From Brevibacillus fluminis (GTDB lineage: Bacteria > Bacillota > Bacilli > Brevibacillales > Brevibacillaceae): a stretch of DNA of 64,000 nt. The DNA is taken from assembly GCF_003710825.1 (NCBI RefSeq), contig NZ_RHHQ01000008.1:636013-700012 (forward strand), in the 5' to 3' direction. Both the position numbers and the translations under genes were made by a program. Below are positions 26,693 through 35,524 of this stretch, one piece after another. The notes beneath the pieces were generated by a model. That model ran no database searches, was not told the DNA's origin, and saw only the letters and a program-made list of their open reading frames with translations. Position 1 is the first letter of the stretch; each line of letters opens with the position of its first letter.

Positions 26693-27532
26693 GTGGAAAT
26701 CGACGATTATATCCCCGTCACCTCGGTATCGAGCGGTCAGGGGGAAGAGGTCGGTCATGATCTGTATTGCTTTTGCATCCAAGTGGTAAACGTCTGCTTT
26801 GTCGGCAATCCCGGAAAGCCTGATGGATGGGTCCTCGTGGATACCGGCATGCCGAAATCGGCTGACTTGATACGTTCCGCTGCGGAAGAGCGGTTCGGTC
26901 CAAATGCCCGCCCACGGGCGATCATTCTCACCCACGGTCATTTCGATCATATCGGGGCTGTTCGCGAATTGGCCCAGCACTGGGACGTTCCTGTGTATGC
27001 CCATGAACTGGAGCTGCCCTATCTCACGGGAAAAGCCGATTATCCAGAACCAGATGCAACCGTTGAGGGCGGCCTCGTCGCTAAGATGTCACCCCTCTTT
27101 CCGAATGAAGGAATCGACATCTCCGACCATTTGCAAAAACTGCCTTCCGACGGTAGCATCCCGAATATGCCTGAATGGAGATGGCTGCATACGCCAGGAC
27201 ACGCACCCGGCCACATCTCCTTGTTCCGCGAGAAGGACCGCATGCTCATTGCTGGCGACGCCTTCATCACCGTCAGGCAAGACGCGCTGTTCAAGGTGAT
27301 CACACAAATGCAGGAAATCAGCGGACCACCGCGGTACCTTACAACCGACTGGCATGCCGCCAAAGAATCGGTCCGGAAACTGCAAGCACTGCTGCCGTCC
27401 GCCGCGGTTACAGGACATGGCCCGCCTGTATCGGGCACGACACTTCGAGAAGGCTTAACCGCATTGGCAAACGAATTCGACCGCGTCGCCGTTCCCGATT
27501 ACGGCCGCTATGTCGGATCGACCTACAGCTGA
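26693..27532 (+). CDS. Metallo-beta-lactamase-fold hydrolase
   Basis: A 279-residue MBL-fold protein with the zinc motif THGHFDHIG (H-x-H-x-D-H), a later His in TPGHAPGH and an Asp in IAGDAF. The last ligand is in VTGHGPP. Such enzymes hydrolyse lactones, thioesters or phosphodiesters; the substrate here is unknown. The start is taken as GTG at 26693 because GGGAGG lies 7 nt upstream. Longer readings from 26657 or 26678 lack a good ribosome binding site. Confidence 0.88.
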   Translation: MEIDDYIPVTSVSSGQGEEVGHDLYCFCIQVVNVCFVGNPGKPDGWVLVDTGMPKSADLIRSAAEERFGPNARPRAIILTHGHFDHIGAVRELAQHWDVPVYAHELELPYLTGKADYPEPDATVEGGLVAKMSPLFPNEGIDISDHLQKLPSDGSIPNMPEWRWLHTPGHAPGHISLFREKDRMLIAGDAFITVRQDALFKVITQMQEISGPPRYLTTDWHAAKESVRKLQALLPSAAVTGHGPPVSGTTLREGLTALANEFDRVAVPDYGRYVGSTYS

Positions 27533-27560
27533 GACATCGTTCATGGATGTCTCTTTTTTT
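27531..27560 (+). terminator. Terminator of the MBL-fold gene
   Basis: GAGACATC pairs with GATGTCTC around a 7-nt loop and is followed by seven T. The stem begins inside the stop codon. Confidence 0.9.
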
Positions 27561-27604
27561 ATGCCTACTACTACCGCTTGCCCTACATTCATCATTCGAT
27601 CGAG

Positions 27605-27627
27605 AGCGAATATTCGCCATGCTATAG
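27605..27627 (+). promoter_or_regulatory. Promoter region with a 12-bp perfect palindrome
   Basis: GCGAATATTCGC (27605-27616) lies just upstream of a TATAGT -10 box (27622-27627) of the DinB-like gene. It does not match the LexA box spacing (GAAC-N4-GTTC), so another repressor is more likely. Confidence 0.45.
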
Positions 27628-27662
27628 TGAAACAATCTAGCGAATAGACAGGGGGCTCTCTC

Positions 27663-28136
27663 ATGAAAGCAATCAATTTGATCATACTGAACTTACGCGA
27701 AACACGAAGACGTTCCATCAAGTTATGGAGCAGCCTTCCCGACGAGTGGCTGACTTGGCGCCCTGATCAAGGCGCACTATCATTCGGCGAAATGATCCGT
27801 CACGTGTGGACAGGCACCTATGACTACCATCAGCTCGTGAAAAACAATGGCATCGTGGTCGAACAGGAAACTCCGCTCTATGAAAAGGAACCGATCGTCT
27901 CCGTTGAAGCTGAAATTGAGCGGTCACAGCGCTATTTTGACGACTTTATCGCGTATGTGGAAACATTGGACGATGCGGAGTTGGAAACGAGACTGATCGA
28001 CCGGTCGGATGTAGGGTATACTAGATTCATGGGGGACATGCTGCTGCGGATCGCCTACCACGATTCCGTCCATGCCGGACAATTTTTGCAATATATGAGA
28101 ATGGCCGGTTTGGAGCGCCCGCAAATTTGGGACTGA
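27663..28136 (+). CDS. DinB/YfiT-like metal-binding four-helix protein
   Basis: A 157-residue protein of the DinB superfamily. The metal-binding histidines are visible as MIRHVW near residue 43 and as YHDSVHAGQFLQYMR near residues 136-150, the usual one-plus-two His arrangement. The superfamily includes thiol-dependent S-transferases (bacillithiol in Firmicutes), though most members are uncharacterised. The start has GGGGG upstream. The VOC-family gene follows 57 bp downstream and may be co-transcribed. Confidence 0.82.
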   Translation: MKAINLIILNLRETRRRSIKLWSSLPDEWLTWRPDQGALSFGEMIRHVWTGTYDYHQLVKNNGIVVEQETPLYEKEPIVSVEAEIERSQRYFDDFIAYVETLDDAELETRLIDRSDVGYTRFMGDMLLRIAYHDSVHAGQFLQYMRMAGLERPQIWD

Positions 28137-28193
28137 ACGGATCCCCTTTGATTGTGAAACGAACGAAATCATACGAAAAGGAGCCGATTACCA

Positions 28194-28586
28194 ATGGGAC
28201 CATCCACACAAAAAATGACCCCCTTCTTCCTATTTTCCGGACAAGCAGAAGAAGCGATGAATTTTTACACATCGATATTTGATGATTCCGAAATCAATCA
28301 CATTTCCCACCATGCGGACGGAAAAGTCTTGCAAGCAAGCTTTACCTTGAAAGGCCAACAATTCAAGTGCATCGATAACACGAATGGTGACCGCCACGCC
28401 TTCACGCCGGCACTCTCCATCTTTGTGACATGCGACACGGATGATGAAATTGAACATGTCTTTGCGAAACTGTCGGACGGCGGCTTTGTGATGATGCCGC
28501 TCGCCTCCTACCCTTTCAGCGAAAAATTCGCTTGGGTTGCGGATCGATTCGGTGTCTCCTGGCAATTGAACCTGGCTAAACAATAA
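28194..28586 (+). CDS. VOC-family protein (PhnB / 3-demethylubiquinone methyltransferase-like)
   Basis: A 130-residue protein of the vicinal oxygen chelate superfamily. Family landmarks are TPFFLFSGQAEEAMNFYTSIF at the N-terminus, SFTLKGQQFKCID, and the C-terminal FAWVADRFGVSWQLNL. PhnB-type members have no proven enzymatic role. AAAAGGAGCC lies upstream of the ATG. Confidence 0.85.
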   Translation: MGPSTQKMTPFFLFSGQAEEAMNFYTSIFDDSEINHISHHADGKVLQASFTLKGQQFKCIDNTNGDRHAFTPALSIFVTCDTDDEIEHVFAKLSDGGFVMMPLASYPFSEKFAWVADRFGVSWQLNLAKQ

Positions 28587-28590
28587 AAAC

Positions 28591-28634
28591 AAAGGCAGCT
28601 CGGGACGTTGCGAACACCGTCCCGAGCTGCCTTT
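28591..28634. terminator. Bidirectional terminator between VOC and MFS genes
   Basis: A 17-bp perfect stem (28591-28607 with 28618-28634) is flanked by an A-run and a T-run. Confidence 0.93.
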
Positions 28635-28645
28635 TTCCTTTTCTT

Positions 28646-29923
28646 TTATTTTTGCAGCTGCACCATCGCTGCACTCGCATGTGCTCTGGAGATCCGCATC
28701 GCCATTACCGCTGCGACCACACAAACCACACCCGCCGCAACGAACGGAATCGTGTAGCTGCCGAACCATTCGCGCATCAAACCGGCTCCGTATGCCGCGA
28801 CAGACGCGCCTACTTGGTGAGCCACCACAACCCAGCCAAAAATCATCCCTGCATTTTCTTTACCGAATTCCTGCGCGGCCAGCTTGACTGTCGGGGGAAC
28901 GGTCGCGATCCAATCGAGACCATAGAAGATCGAGAAAATGAGCAAGGTTGTCGGTCCTGCATCTAGTGCGTAGGGCAGGAAGATCAGTGACAAGCCGCGA
29001 AGGCCGTAGTAGATAAACAGCAGCTTGCGACTGTCATATCGGTCGGAAAGCCAGCCGGACAGCGTCGTCCCGACCAGATCGAACAGCCCCATCAAGGCAA
29101 GCAAGCCAGCTGCTGTTACCTCAGGGATGCCATGATCCCCGCACGCCGGAATGAGGTGCGTCCCGATCAACCCATTGGTCGAAAATCCGCAGAAAAAGAA
29201 CGTGCCGGCAAGCAGCCAAAATGTCGTGTTTTTCAGTGCGGAACGCAGCGCTCGCAGTGGCGCCAAAAAGATATTTCCCGTAAACGGAACCGGCTTAACA
29301 ACTTCGTCGGTGCCATATGGAGCCAAACCTACATCGGACGGGTGATTTCGAAACCAGATCGCTACAATCGCAAGCACGATTACCAATGCCACAACGGCGG
29401 TATAAATCGCATAGCGCCAACCCACGTCCACGGTTATTTTTGCCAACAGCGGCAAAAACAGCAGCTGGCCGGTAGCCGCGCTTGCCGTGAGCAGCCCGAC
29501 CACAAGTCCTTTGCGCTGCACAAACCATTGGTTGCTAACAGTAACGCCCAGCACGTTCGCCATCATCCCAGTGGCTAGCCCGGACACCAAGCCCCACAAA
29601 ATCTCAAACTGCCACAGCGCTGTCATCAATGGCGTAAGCGCCAAACTGAGTGCCAAAATCCCCAACGATATGACGACAACGCGACGAATTCCGAATTTTT
29701 GCAGCATTGCGGCCGAAAAGGGCCCCGTCAGCCCATACAGGAAAATCCCGATGGAAATGACGCTGGAAATACCGGCACGGCTCCAGCCGTATTCATATTC
29801 AAACGGCATCATGAGGATACTTGGCATCGACCGGATTCCCGCAGAAACGAGCAGTGTCAAAAAAGTAAGGAAGACAACGATCCATCCATAATGAATACCC
29901 GTTGCTTTCGCTTTCACGCTCAT
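28646..29923 (-). CDS. MFS transporter (oxalate/formate or monocarboxylate type)
   Basis: A 425-residue major facilitator protein with about twelve membrane segments. The N-terminal HYGWIVVFLTFLTLLVSAGI and the loop MLQKFGIRRVVVISLGILAL place it with the OFA / monocarboxylate-like branch. WFVQRKGLVVGLLTASAATGQ and GWLSDRYDSRKLL are the other conserved loops. The substrate is not known. It lies 60 bp downstream of a MarR regulator gene on the same strand with an operator-like site between them, so it is probably the regulator's target. Confidence 0.9.
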   Translation of the reverse strand: MSVKAKATGIHYGWIVVFLTFLTLLVSAGIRSMPSILMMPFEYEYGWSRAGISSVISIGIFLYGLTGPFSAAMLQKFGIRRVVVISLGILALSLALTPLMTALWQFEILWGLVSGLATGMMANVLGVTVSNQWFVQRKGLVVGLLTASAATGQLLFLPLLAKITVDVGWRYAIYTAVVALVIVLAIVAIWFRNHPSDVGLAPYGTDEVVKPVPFTGNIFLAPLRALRSALKNTTFWLLAGTFFFCGFSTNGLIGTHLIPACGDHGIPEVTAAGLLALMGLFDLVGTTLSGWLSDRYDSRKLLFIYYGLRGLSLIFLPYALDAGPTTLLIFSIFYGLDWIATVPPTVKLAAQEFGKENAGMIFGWVVVAHQVGASVAAYGAGLMREWFGSYTIPFVAAGVVCVVAAVMAMRISRAHASAAMVQLQK

Positions 29924-29952
29924 GTTTTAATTCCTCTCTCTCCCTTTTGTTT

Positions 29953-29966
29953 GTTGTACATACATA
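29953..29966. promoter_or_regulatory. MarR-type operator upstream of the MFS gene
   Basis: GTTGTACATACATA resembles one and a half arms of the palindrome found upstream of the marR gene at 30435-30448, suggesting the same regulator binds both. Confidence 0.6.
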
Positions 29967-29983
29967 TATCATTTTGGAAAAGT

Positions 29984-30415
29984 TTACCGCTTCTCCAGTT
30001 GTTCACTCATCACTTCCATGTCTTTGGCCATTTGAATGGAGCTTTCAACGCCAAGAATTTCTTGATAACGACGGTAGAAGTTATTGGACGCGGTCCGAAT
30101 CGTTTGCTCAAGTTCTTTCCCTTTTTCCGTGGGATTCAAATAGACATGCTTTCCTTGCACTTGCCGCTCAACCAGCTGCTTGCTCTCCAGCTTATCGACG
30201 AATCGGGTTAGCGTGGAAGGCGTAATATACAATTTTTCCGCGAGATCTTTATGCGGAATGCCCGGATTCCCGTTCACCAGACGAATCAAGTACCCGTACA
30301 TCGGGGTCAGCCCCGTCATCGCGAATTCCTCCTCCGCCATTTTCGTAATGGCGCGGCTCAAGCGATTCGTCGTAAAAAATAAGCAGTTGTGCAAAAAGCT
30401 TTCATCGCTCATCAA
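29984..30415 (-). CDS. MarR-family transcriptional regulator
   Basis: A 143-residue winged-helix protein. The DNA-binding part is ITPSTLTRFVDKLESKQLVERQ, followed by the wing region HVYLNPTEKGKELE. N- and C-terminal helices form the dimer interface. MarR proteins usually repress an adjacent transporter and respond to small aromatic or oxidising ligands. The MFS gene downstream is the likely target. Confidence 0.93.
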   Translation of the reverse strand: MMSDESFLHNCLFFTTNRLSRAITKMAEEEFAMTGLTPMYGYLIRLVNGNPGIPHKDLAEKLYITPSTLTRFVDKLESKQLVERQVQGKHVYLNPTEKGKELEQTIRTASNNFYRRYQEILGVESSIQMAKDMEVMSEQLEKR

Positions 30416-30434
30416 GCTTCACCTCTTCGACTTT

Positions 30435-30448
30435 GTTGTATGTACAAC
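30435..30448. promoter_or_regulatory. MarR-type palindromic operator in the marR promoter
   Basis: GTTGTATGTACAAC is a palindrome (GTTGTA with TACAAC) lying immediately downstream of the -10 box, ideally placed for autorepression. Confidence 0.75.
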
Positions 30449-30449
30449 G

Positions 30450-30478
30450 AATATAAAGGAACCTCCTTTCATTGTCAA
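30450..30478 (-). promoter_or_regulatory. SigA promoter of the marR-MFS unit
   Basis: Minus strand: TTGACA (30473-30478), a 17-bp spacer and TATATT (30450-30455), nearly consensus. Confidence 0.85.
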
Positions 30479-30516
30479 TCGTTTTATTGCCGTTTTCGTA
30501 GAACGAATGATGCACC

Positions 30517-30564
30517 AAAAGCGAAGCCGATTTCCCTTACGATTAGAAAATCGGCTTCGCTTTT
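30517..30564 (-). terminator. Terminator of the PAS/GAF/GGDEF/EAL gene
   Basis: A stem of about 17 bp (30517-30533 with 30548-30564) overlaps the stop codon and is followed by a T-run on the minus strand. Confidence 0.85.
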
Positions 30565-33206
30565 TCGCGCAAACGCTCATTCAGTTCGTGGATCACCCAC
30601 GGAATATAAGCAGGATCGACAGGCTTGCTGATGTAGTAGCCTTGAATTTCATCGCACTGCTTTTCCTGCAAAAATTGCAGCTGCTCCTTTGTCTCGACGC
30701 CTTCCGCAATCACCTTTTTCTTGAGCGTATGCCCCATCGCGATAATCGTGGCAACGATGTCTTGATCGTTGGATGTGTTGGAAATGTCGCGAACGAACGA
30801 TTGATCGATTTTGAGATGATCGGTGGGAAGTCGTTTCAAATAATTAAGCGAGCTGTAGCCCATGCCAAAATCATCGATCGCGATTTTCACACCTATCGCT
30901 TTAAGCTGATGCAGGATCTGTTCTGCCGAATCCATGTTCATCATCATTGACTCTGTAATTTCCAACTCAAGATATTCGGGCTCGAGCCCGGTCTCAACCA
31001 AAATCGCCGAGATCATCTCAATTAAGTCAGGTTGGAAAAATTGACGGACGGATAGGTTGACGGAGATGACCATCGGCGGAAGCCCCATCTCCTGCCACTT
31101 CATGTTTTGTTTGCATGCTGTCCGCAATACCCATTCTCCGATCGCAACGATCAGCCCTGTTTCTTCCGCCAAGGGAATGAACTTATCCGGCGCAATCATC
31201 CCTTCCTTCGCATTGTGCCACCTGATCAATGACTCCACTCCGGTAATCCTTCTGGCTTTTACATCTGCTTGCGGCTGATAGTGCAACACAAATTCACCGC
31301 GCTCCAATGCCTTGCGCAGCATCATTTCGGTTTCCAGGTTCGCCTTGGACAGCTGATCGATTTGCTTACTGTACAGCTGAACATTGTTTTTCCCTTGCCG
31401 CTTCGCATGGTACATCGAATTGACGGCTCGCTTCATTAAGATTTTAACATCGTCACCATGGGGAGGATACAGGCTGACCCCGATGCTCGCAGTTATGACC
31501 AATTCAAGTCCGTTCAAAGCAAACGGCTGTGAAAGCACATCCATCAAGGCTTGCGCCATCCGCTCCGTCCGCTTCTCATTTGTACCGTCGAGCAGGATGA
31601 TGAATTCGTCGCCGCCATGGCGATAAACCACCCCTTCACCTTCAACCGCTTCCCTCAACCTCTCAGATACCATCTGCAACAACACGTCACCGGCATCGTG
31701 CCCTAAGGAATCATTGATTTGCTTAAAGCGGTCCAGATCAAGAAACAGAATCGCAACCTGCCTTCTGGCGTTTTTAGCCTCCGCCACCACAAGGTTGATC
31801 TGCTCCTGGAAAAAACGGAAATTCGGCAAACCTGTGAGGGAATCATGATAGGCCAAATAGTGGATTTTGGCGTTTGATTTGCAGTGCTGGATCGCCAGCA
31901 TGGCCAAGTATGTGGCCCGGTCGATCAAGTCCAGATCGCTTTTTGTGGGAAAACGCGGCCTACGGTAATACATGCCGAATGTGCCTAACAGGTTGTTTTG
32001 CGAATCAAGGATCGGCGTCGACCAACACGCTTCCAGCCCATGAAGGATGGCGAGGTTGCGATAGTTCTTCCACAACGGATCATAGGCGATATCGGTGACG
32101 ATCACTTGTTTTTTCGAATATGCGGCAGCCCCGCACGATCCGGAGCCTGGTCCAATTGCAAGGCCGTCGACTTGCTGATTGAAATGATCAGGCAAACTTG
32201 GGGCAGCGCCATTGATCAAATGCGTCTGATCATCATCAGCGAGCAGTATGGAGACAAGCCCGCCTTCTGACAGCTTCTCAATCCATGTAACGATTTCCGT
32301 CAGCACGTGCTGCAGCGGGCTGTCTTTCGCAATCATTTCCAAAATGCTGTATTGGCCATCAAGCAAACATTCAGCGCGTTTTTTTGCGGTGATATCTTTT
32401 GAAATACAGTGGATTCCGATGATCTGATTTTCAACGACGATGGGAAGTAACGTACCGAATATTTCGATCCGCTCGCCTTGCTTGTTGAAAACGATCGTTT
32501 CGCTGTGTAGCGATTCCCCACGTTTCACCTTTTCGAAATTCTCTCGTGCGGCCTCACGTCGTTCGGGTGCGATCAGCGATAGAAAAGGCATGCCGATCAG
32601 CTCGTCGGAAGTGAATCCCGAGACGCGCTCGAGTGCATGATTCACATGTTCGAAGCGGCCTTCCAAATCAAAGGATGCGATCGGGTCGATATTTTGCTCA
32701 AACAGCGACTTATAGCGCTTTTCGCTTTCACGCAAGCGCTTTTCGGTTTCTTTTTGCCGTGCACGTTCATCGTTACATCCGGTTCGTTCTGAGATGGTGC
32801 GCACAATCGCTACGACATGTTTCCGCTTTTCACCCAATGTCAAAACCCGACCGCAGATCTCGATCGGGATTTCTTCTCCCGCTTGTACTACCGCCGATTT
32901 CGCAATCACTGGTGCGCCTTCCGAAGATTCTCGAAGCTTGTCCGATAATGCCTGCAAGGACAATGAACCATTCAGCTGAAAAGTAGATAGCTCCAAAAGC
33001 TCTTCACGCCTATACCCAACCATTTTGCACCATGCCTCATTCGCATCCACATAACGCTCGGGCATCATCTCCTCCGTCAATGCGACCACAAACAGAGGGT
33101 TTGCCTCTCTACGGTAGAGCTCGCAAAAATCGTGTTCCCACGGATCTTGAACGGGATATTTATTTACATCGGCTGGATCACGATTGTCTTCTGGATGCTG
33201 CATCAT
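30543..33206 (-). CDS. PAS-PAS-GAF-GGDEF-EAL cyclic di-GMP protein
   Basis: An 887-residue soluble protein. In order it has two PAS domains (about 28-140 and 160-285), a GAF domain (about 290-445), a GGDEF domain (about 450-610) and an EAL domain (about 625-880). The GGDEF motif is intact (YRHGGDEFIILL). The EAL motif reads E-S-L in GVESLIRW, a variant that keeps the catalytic Glu. The other metal residues are present (SVNLSVRQ, LEITES, DDFGMGYSSL, KIDQSFV and VIAEGVET). It could therefore make or degrade cyclic di-GMP in response to small-molecule or redox signals sensed by PAS/GAF. It has its own terminator. Confidence 0.94.
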   Translation of the reverse strand: MMQHPEDNRDPADVNKYPVQDPWEHDFCELYRREANPLFVVALTEEMMPERYVDANEAWCKMVGYRREELLELSTFQLNGSLSLQALSDKLRESSEGAPVIAKSAVVQAGEEIPIEICGRVLTLGEKRKHVVAIVRTISERTGCNDERARQKETEKRLRESEKRYKSLFEQNIDPIASFDLEGRFEHVNHALERVSGFTSDELIGMPFLSLIAPERREAARENFEKVKRGESLHSETIVFNKQGERIEIFGTLLPIVVENQIIGIHCISKDITAKKRAECLLDGQYSILEMIAKDSPLQHVLTEIVTWIEKLSEGGLVSILLADDDQTHLINGAAPSLPDHFNQQVDGLAIGPGSGSCGAAAYSKKQVIVTDIAYDPLWKNYRNLAILHGLEACWSTPILDSQNNLLGTFGMYYRRPRFPTKSDLDLIDRATYLAMLAIQHCKSNAKIHYLAYHDSLTGLPNFRFFQEQINLVVAEAKNARRQVAILFLDLDRFKQINDSLGHDAGDVLLQMVSERLREAVEGEGVVYRHGGDEFIILLDGTNEKRTERMAQALMDVLSQPFALNGLELVITASIGVSLYPPHGDDVKILMKRAVNSMYHAKRQGKNNVQLYSKQIDQLSKANLETEMMLRKALERGEFVLHYQPQADVKARRITGVESLIRWHNAKEGMIAPDKFIPLAEETGLIVAIGEWVLRTACKQNMKWQEMGLPPMVISVNLSVRQFFQPDLIEMISAILVETGLEPEYLELEITESMMMNMDSAEQILHQLKAIGVKIAIDDFGMGYSSLNYLKRLPTDHLKIDQSFVRDISNTSNDQDIVATIIAMGHTLKKKVIAEGVETKEQLQFLQEKQCDEIQGYYISKPVDPAYIPWVIHELNERLREKAKPIF

Positions 33207-33399
33207 TCTCCTCCTACACTCTTATAGAACCTGAAACAGGAATAATCATCCATTTTCATTTCCCATTATAGTTTGATAGGAGAGTATATTCTACAAAATA
33301 ATACATTCTTCATAACCATCGCTAAAATTCCGGGATTGTTCCGCAAAATATTAATCGTTCCGGTGTCGAAACATGTTACCGCGAAAACGACTCCGCCGG

Positions 33400-33437
33400 A
33401 AATAAAACATGCCGGCCCCCGTCGACGGAAACCGGCA
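33400..33437 (-). terminator. Terminator of the CDF transporter gene
   Basis: Minus strand TGCCGG pairs with CCGGCA (33410-33415 with 33432-33437) around an inner CCGTCGACGG palindrome, followed by TGTTTTATTT. Confidence 0.75.
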
Positions 33438-33452
33438 ATGTAATACGGTTGT

Positions 33453-34349
33453 TTAGTCAGCCGCGTTCTCTGCAAACCACGGGTTTAGATGCACCAAAAC
33501 TTCTTCGACTTCTTGATGCTCGTTCATTATCGATTTTTTGATTAATCGACTAATATCGTGTCCTTCTTTTACTGTCAATTCATTTGGTACACTCACTCGA
33601 ATATCCACGATCACATAATGCCCATGTTCTCTTGCCCGAATTCGATCGATACGTTTTACCTGCGGGATCGAAGAAACAATATGTTTAAAATGTAATAACT
33701 GGTCCTCCGGCAAGTTCTTTTCCATCAGGATTCCGATTGATTCCTTCCCCATTTCATAAGCTAGCTTCACAACAAAATAAGAAACAATGATTCCCGCGAT
33801 TGGATCGCCATATTCTGTGAATGGAATCCCGTAATGCTCACCGATCAAGGTCGCCCCAATCCCTACCACAGCAGCGATAGATGCATAAACATCGGCCAAA
33901 TGATCATTAGCGGTGGCAATCAAACTTTTGCTGTTATGGGCTTTTCCAAGTCGAATGCAATAAACATAAAGGACTTGCTTCCACACCAAGGAGATAAACG
34001 CCGCATACAAAGCGATAAGGCTAGCCTCAGCAGCCGGCTCAAAAAGCGCCTCTATTGATTTGTACACCATTACTAGGGCGGCCAAGACTAAAATAATCGA
34101 AACAATGGCGGAAGCAATCACTTCTGCCTTCCCATGACCATAAGGATGATCTTCATCAGCTGGCTTTTTTGAAACCATTGAGGACGTAAGGGCGGCAAAT
34201 GTTGCAATCACATCGCCTGCATTGTGAATCCCATCCGCGATTAGCACTTGGCTGTTAAACAAATAGCCAACGATTATTTTGACAGCAGTCAGCACTATAT
34301 TGCTAAAAAGGCTAATCCATAGTGCAACGACTGATTTTGAATTCTGCAT
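33453..34349 (-). CDS. Cation diffusion facilitator (CDF) metal exporter
   Basis: A 298-residue CDF transporter with about six membrane segments and a C-terminal cytoplasmic regulatory domain (about 205-295). The metal site is visible as SQVLIADGIHNAGDV in TM2 (DGIHN, where most relatives have DALHS or DGLNN). DEDHPYGHGKAE is the conserved loop after TM2, and TANDHLADVYAS is the TM5 site. These proteins export Zn, Mn, Fe or Co; the metal is not assignable. The start MQNSKSV is chosen because GGGAGG lies about 11 nt upstream; an ATG at 34391 would lengthen it by 14 residues. Confidence 0.92.
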   Translation of the reverse strand: MQNSKSVVALWISLFSNIVLTAVKIIVGYLFNSQVLIADGIHNAGDVIATFAALTSSMVSKKPADEDHPYGHGKAEVIASAIVSIILVLAALVMVYKSIEALFEPAAEASLIALYAAFISLVWKQVLYVYCIRLGKAHNSKSLIATANDHLADVYASIAAVVGIGATLIGEHYGIPFTEYGDPIAGIIVSYFVVKLAYEMGKESIGILMEKNLPEDQLLHFKHIVSSIPQVKRIDRIRAREHGHYVIVDIRVSVPNELTVKEGHDISRLIKKSIMNEHQEVEEVLVHLNPWFAENAAD

Positions 34350-34394
34350 GTTCAATTGTGCCTCCCAAGTACAAAAAATCACTTTTGCCATTGT

Positions 34395-34406
34395 ACTTGA
34401 TCAAGT
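34395..34406. promoter_or_regulatory. Perfect 12-bp palindrome upstream of the CDF gene
   Basis: ACTTGATCAAGT lies about 45 bp upstream of the preferred CDF start and may be an operator for a metal regulator. Confidence 0.45.
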
Positions 34407-34524
34407 TTAAGTGGGTCTAGAGAAACAGTTTTGACGGATTCTCTAAATGTAAGACATGGGGAAAAGCATTAGACTGTGTAAACTAAGTTGCATGCGTACA
34501 AAACTCTCTTTCACCCAACGCGTA

Positions 34525-34562
34525 AAAAAATCATGCATCCCCCACGGTATGCATGATTTTTT
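34525..34562. terminator. Bidirectional terminator in the CDF-DUF2935 gap
   Basis: A 14-bp perfect stem (34525-34538 with 34549-34562) with A-run and T-run arms lies about 97 bp upstream of the DUF2935 start. Confidence 0.85.
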
Positions 34563-34658
34563 AGGCTTATCTCCTTGTTTCCCCTATAGGCCATAGCCTA
34601 AACAACTCCCTGGGTATTCGCATAGAAATATCCTGATTACTTTATTGGGGGAGTTCGT

Positions 34659-35492
34659 GTGGATAGTCAGGATTTCTTTTGTTCCTCTGAAGATGGCAAA
34701 ATGGCTGACCATTTTGTAGAACGTTCATTAGAAGAAATTCGTTTTTGGTCAAGAATCATGAAGGAACACTCGCTTTTTTTGAAACTGGGATTCAATTACG
34801 ACGATACAAAACTGATTCGAGAAGCTGATCGTTTTTACGCTATTTTCGAGGATATTGAAAACAAGTCACATGCTTTAACTGCAAATACGGACCCAGAGTA
34901 CATGTACAACTTCAACAACGTCGTATATACGGCGGTTTCCCACATTTGGGCGTTTAAACGGAATCTTCTTGGATTGATTATTCAATGCAAGACAGGTGGC
35001 AATAACTTTCCGTTATTGGTGGACCACATTAGCCGGGAAGCCAATTACTTTCGGAATCGCCTAAAACAGCTCAATACCGGCACATTAGACCCATTGCCGG
35101 ATGCGATTGTGAATGAGAATGTTTTCTTCCTCCGAATCATGGCTGACCACGCGAAATTTATCAATCATTTGCTGGACCCCTCGGAACGGAAGCTTGTTGA
35201 GCAGGCAAGAGATTTCAGCCACGATTTTGACCAATTGCTCTTCCAGGCGATTGACCTGGATTCCATGCGCCCACAATCGCAAACAGTTCCGCTTCTTGAA
35301 CAATTTGTGGATCAGAACAGAATCTCGGTTCGTCAGCTCCGCGATTTTAAAAAGGCGGCGCGTGATCTGATCGAAGCCTGCAAGATCAAAAGTATCATTC
35401 CCCCGCTTCTCGCGGATCATGTCTTCCGGGAAGCGTCCCATTTCCTTGAAATTCTCGACTCGTTTGAAGCTGCTTTAACGAATGTCAGGTAA
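34659..35492 (+). CDS. DUF2935 ferritin-like helical protein
   Basis: A 277-residue protein made of two related halves. Each half has a helix with E-x-x-F-(W/L)-x-R-I-M-x-(E/D)-H (EIRFWSRIMKEH near 25 and ENVFFLRIMADH near 150) and a helix with D-H-(I/V)-x-R-E-A-x-(Y/H)-F (near 122 and 254). The Glu and His residues resemble a di-metal four-helix bundle. This matches the DUF2935 family of Firmicutes, whose function is unknown. The start is GTG with GGGGGAG upstream. Confidence 0.85.
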   Translation: MDSQDFFCSSEDGKMADHFVERSLEEIRFWSRIMKEHSLFLKLGFNYDDTKLIREADRFYAIFEDIENKSHALTANTDPEYMYNFNNVVYTAVSHIWAFKRNLLGLIIQCKTGGNNFPLLVDHISREANYFRNRLKQLNTGTLDPLPDAIVNENVFFLRIMADHAKFINHLLDPSERKLVEQARDFSHDFDQLLFQAIDLDSMRPQSQTVPLLEQFVDQNRISVRQLRDFKKAARDLIEACKIKSIIPPLLADHVFREASHFLEILDSFEAALTNVR

Positions 35493-35524
35493 CTTCGCAA
35501 ACGATCAACGATCATCCATATCAG

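Larger units (their letters stand above)
34350..34658. other. Divergent intergenic region with palindrome and orphan terminator
   Basis: About 309 bp between the CDF gene (minus) and the DUF2935 gene (plus). It contains a 12-bp palindrome at 34395-34406, AGAGAA/TTCTCT inverted arms near 34420-34445 and a strong bidirectional terminator at 34525-34562. That terminator has no annotated gene to terminate. A short transcript or a leader attenuator for the DUF2935 gene is possible. Confidence 0.5.

Noticed and set aside
26531..27004. 157-codon minus-strand frame opposite the MBL-fold gene
   Set aside because: It overlaps the zinc-site region of the real gene in antisense and has no ribosome site.
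27605..27616. LexA (SOS) box before the DinB-like gene
   Set aside because: The palindrome GCGAATATTCGC lacks the GAAC-N4-GTTC spacing of the Bacillus LexA site, so only an unspecified operator is claimed.
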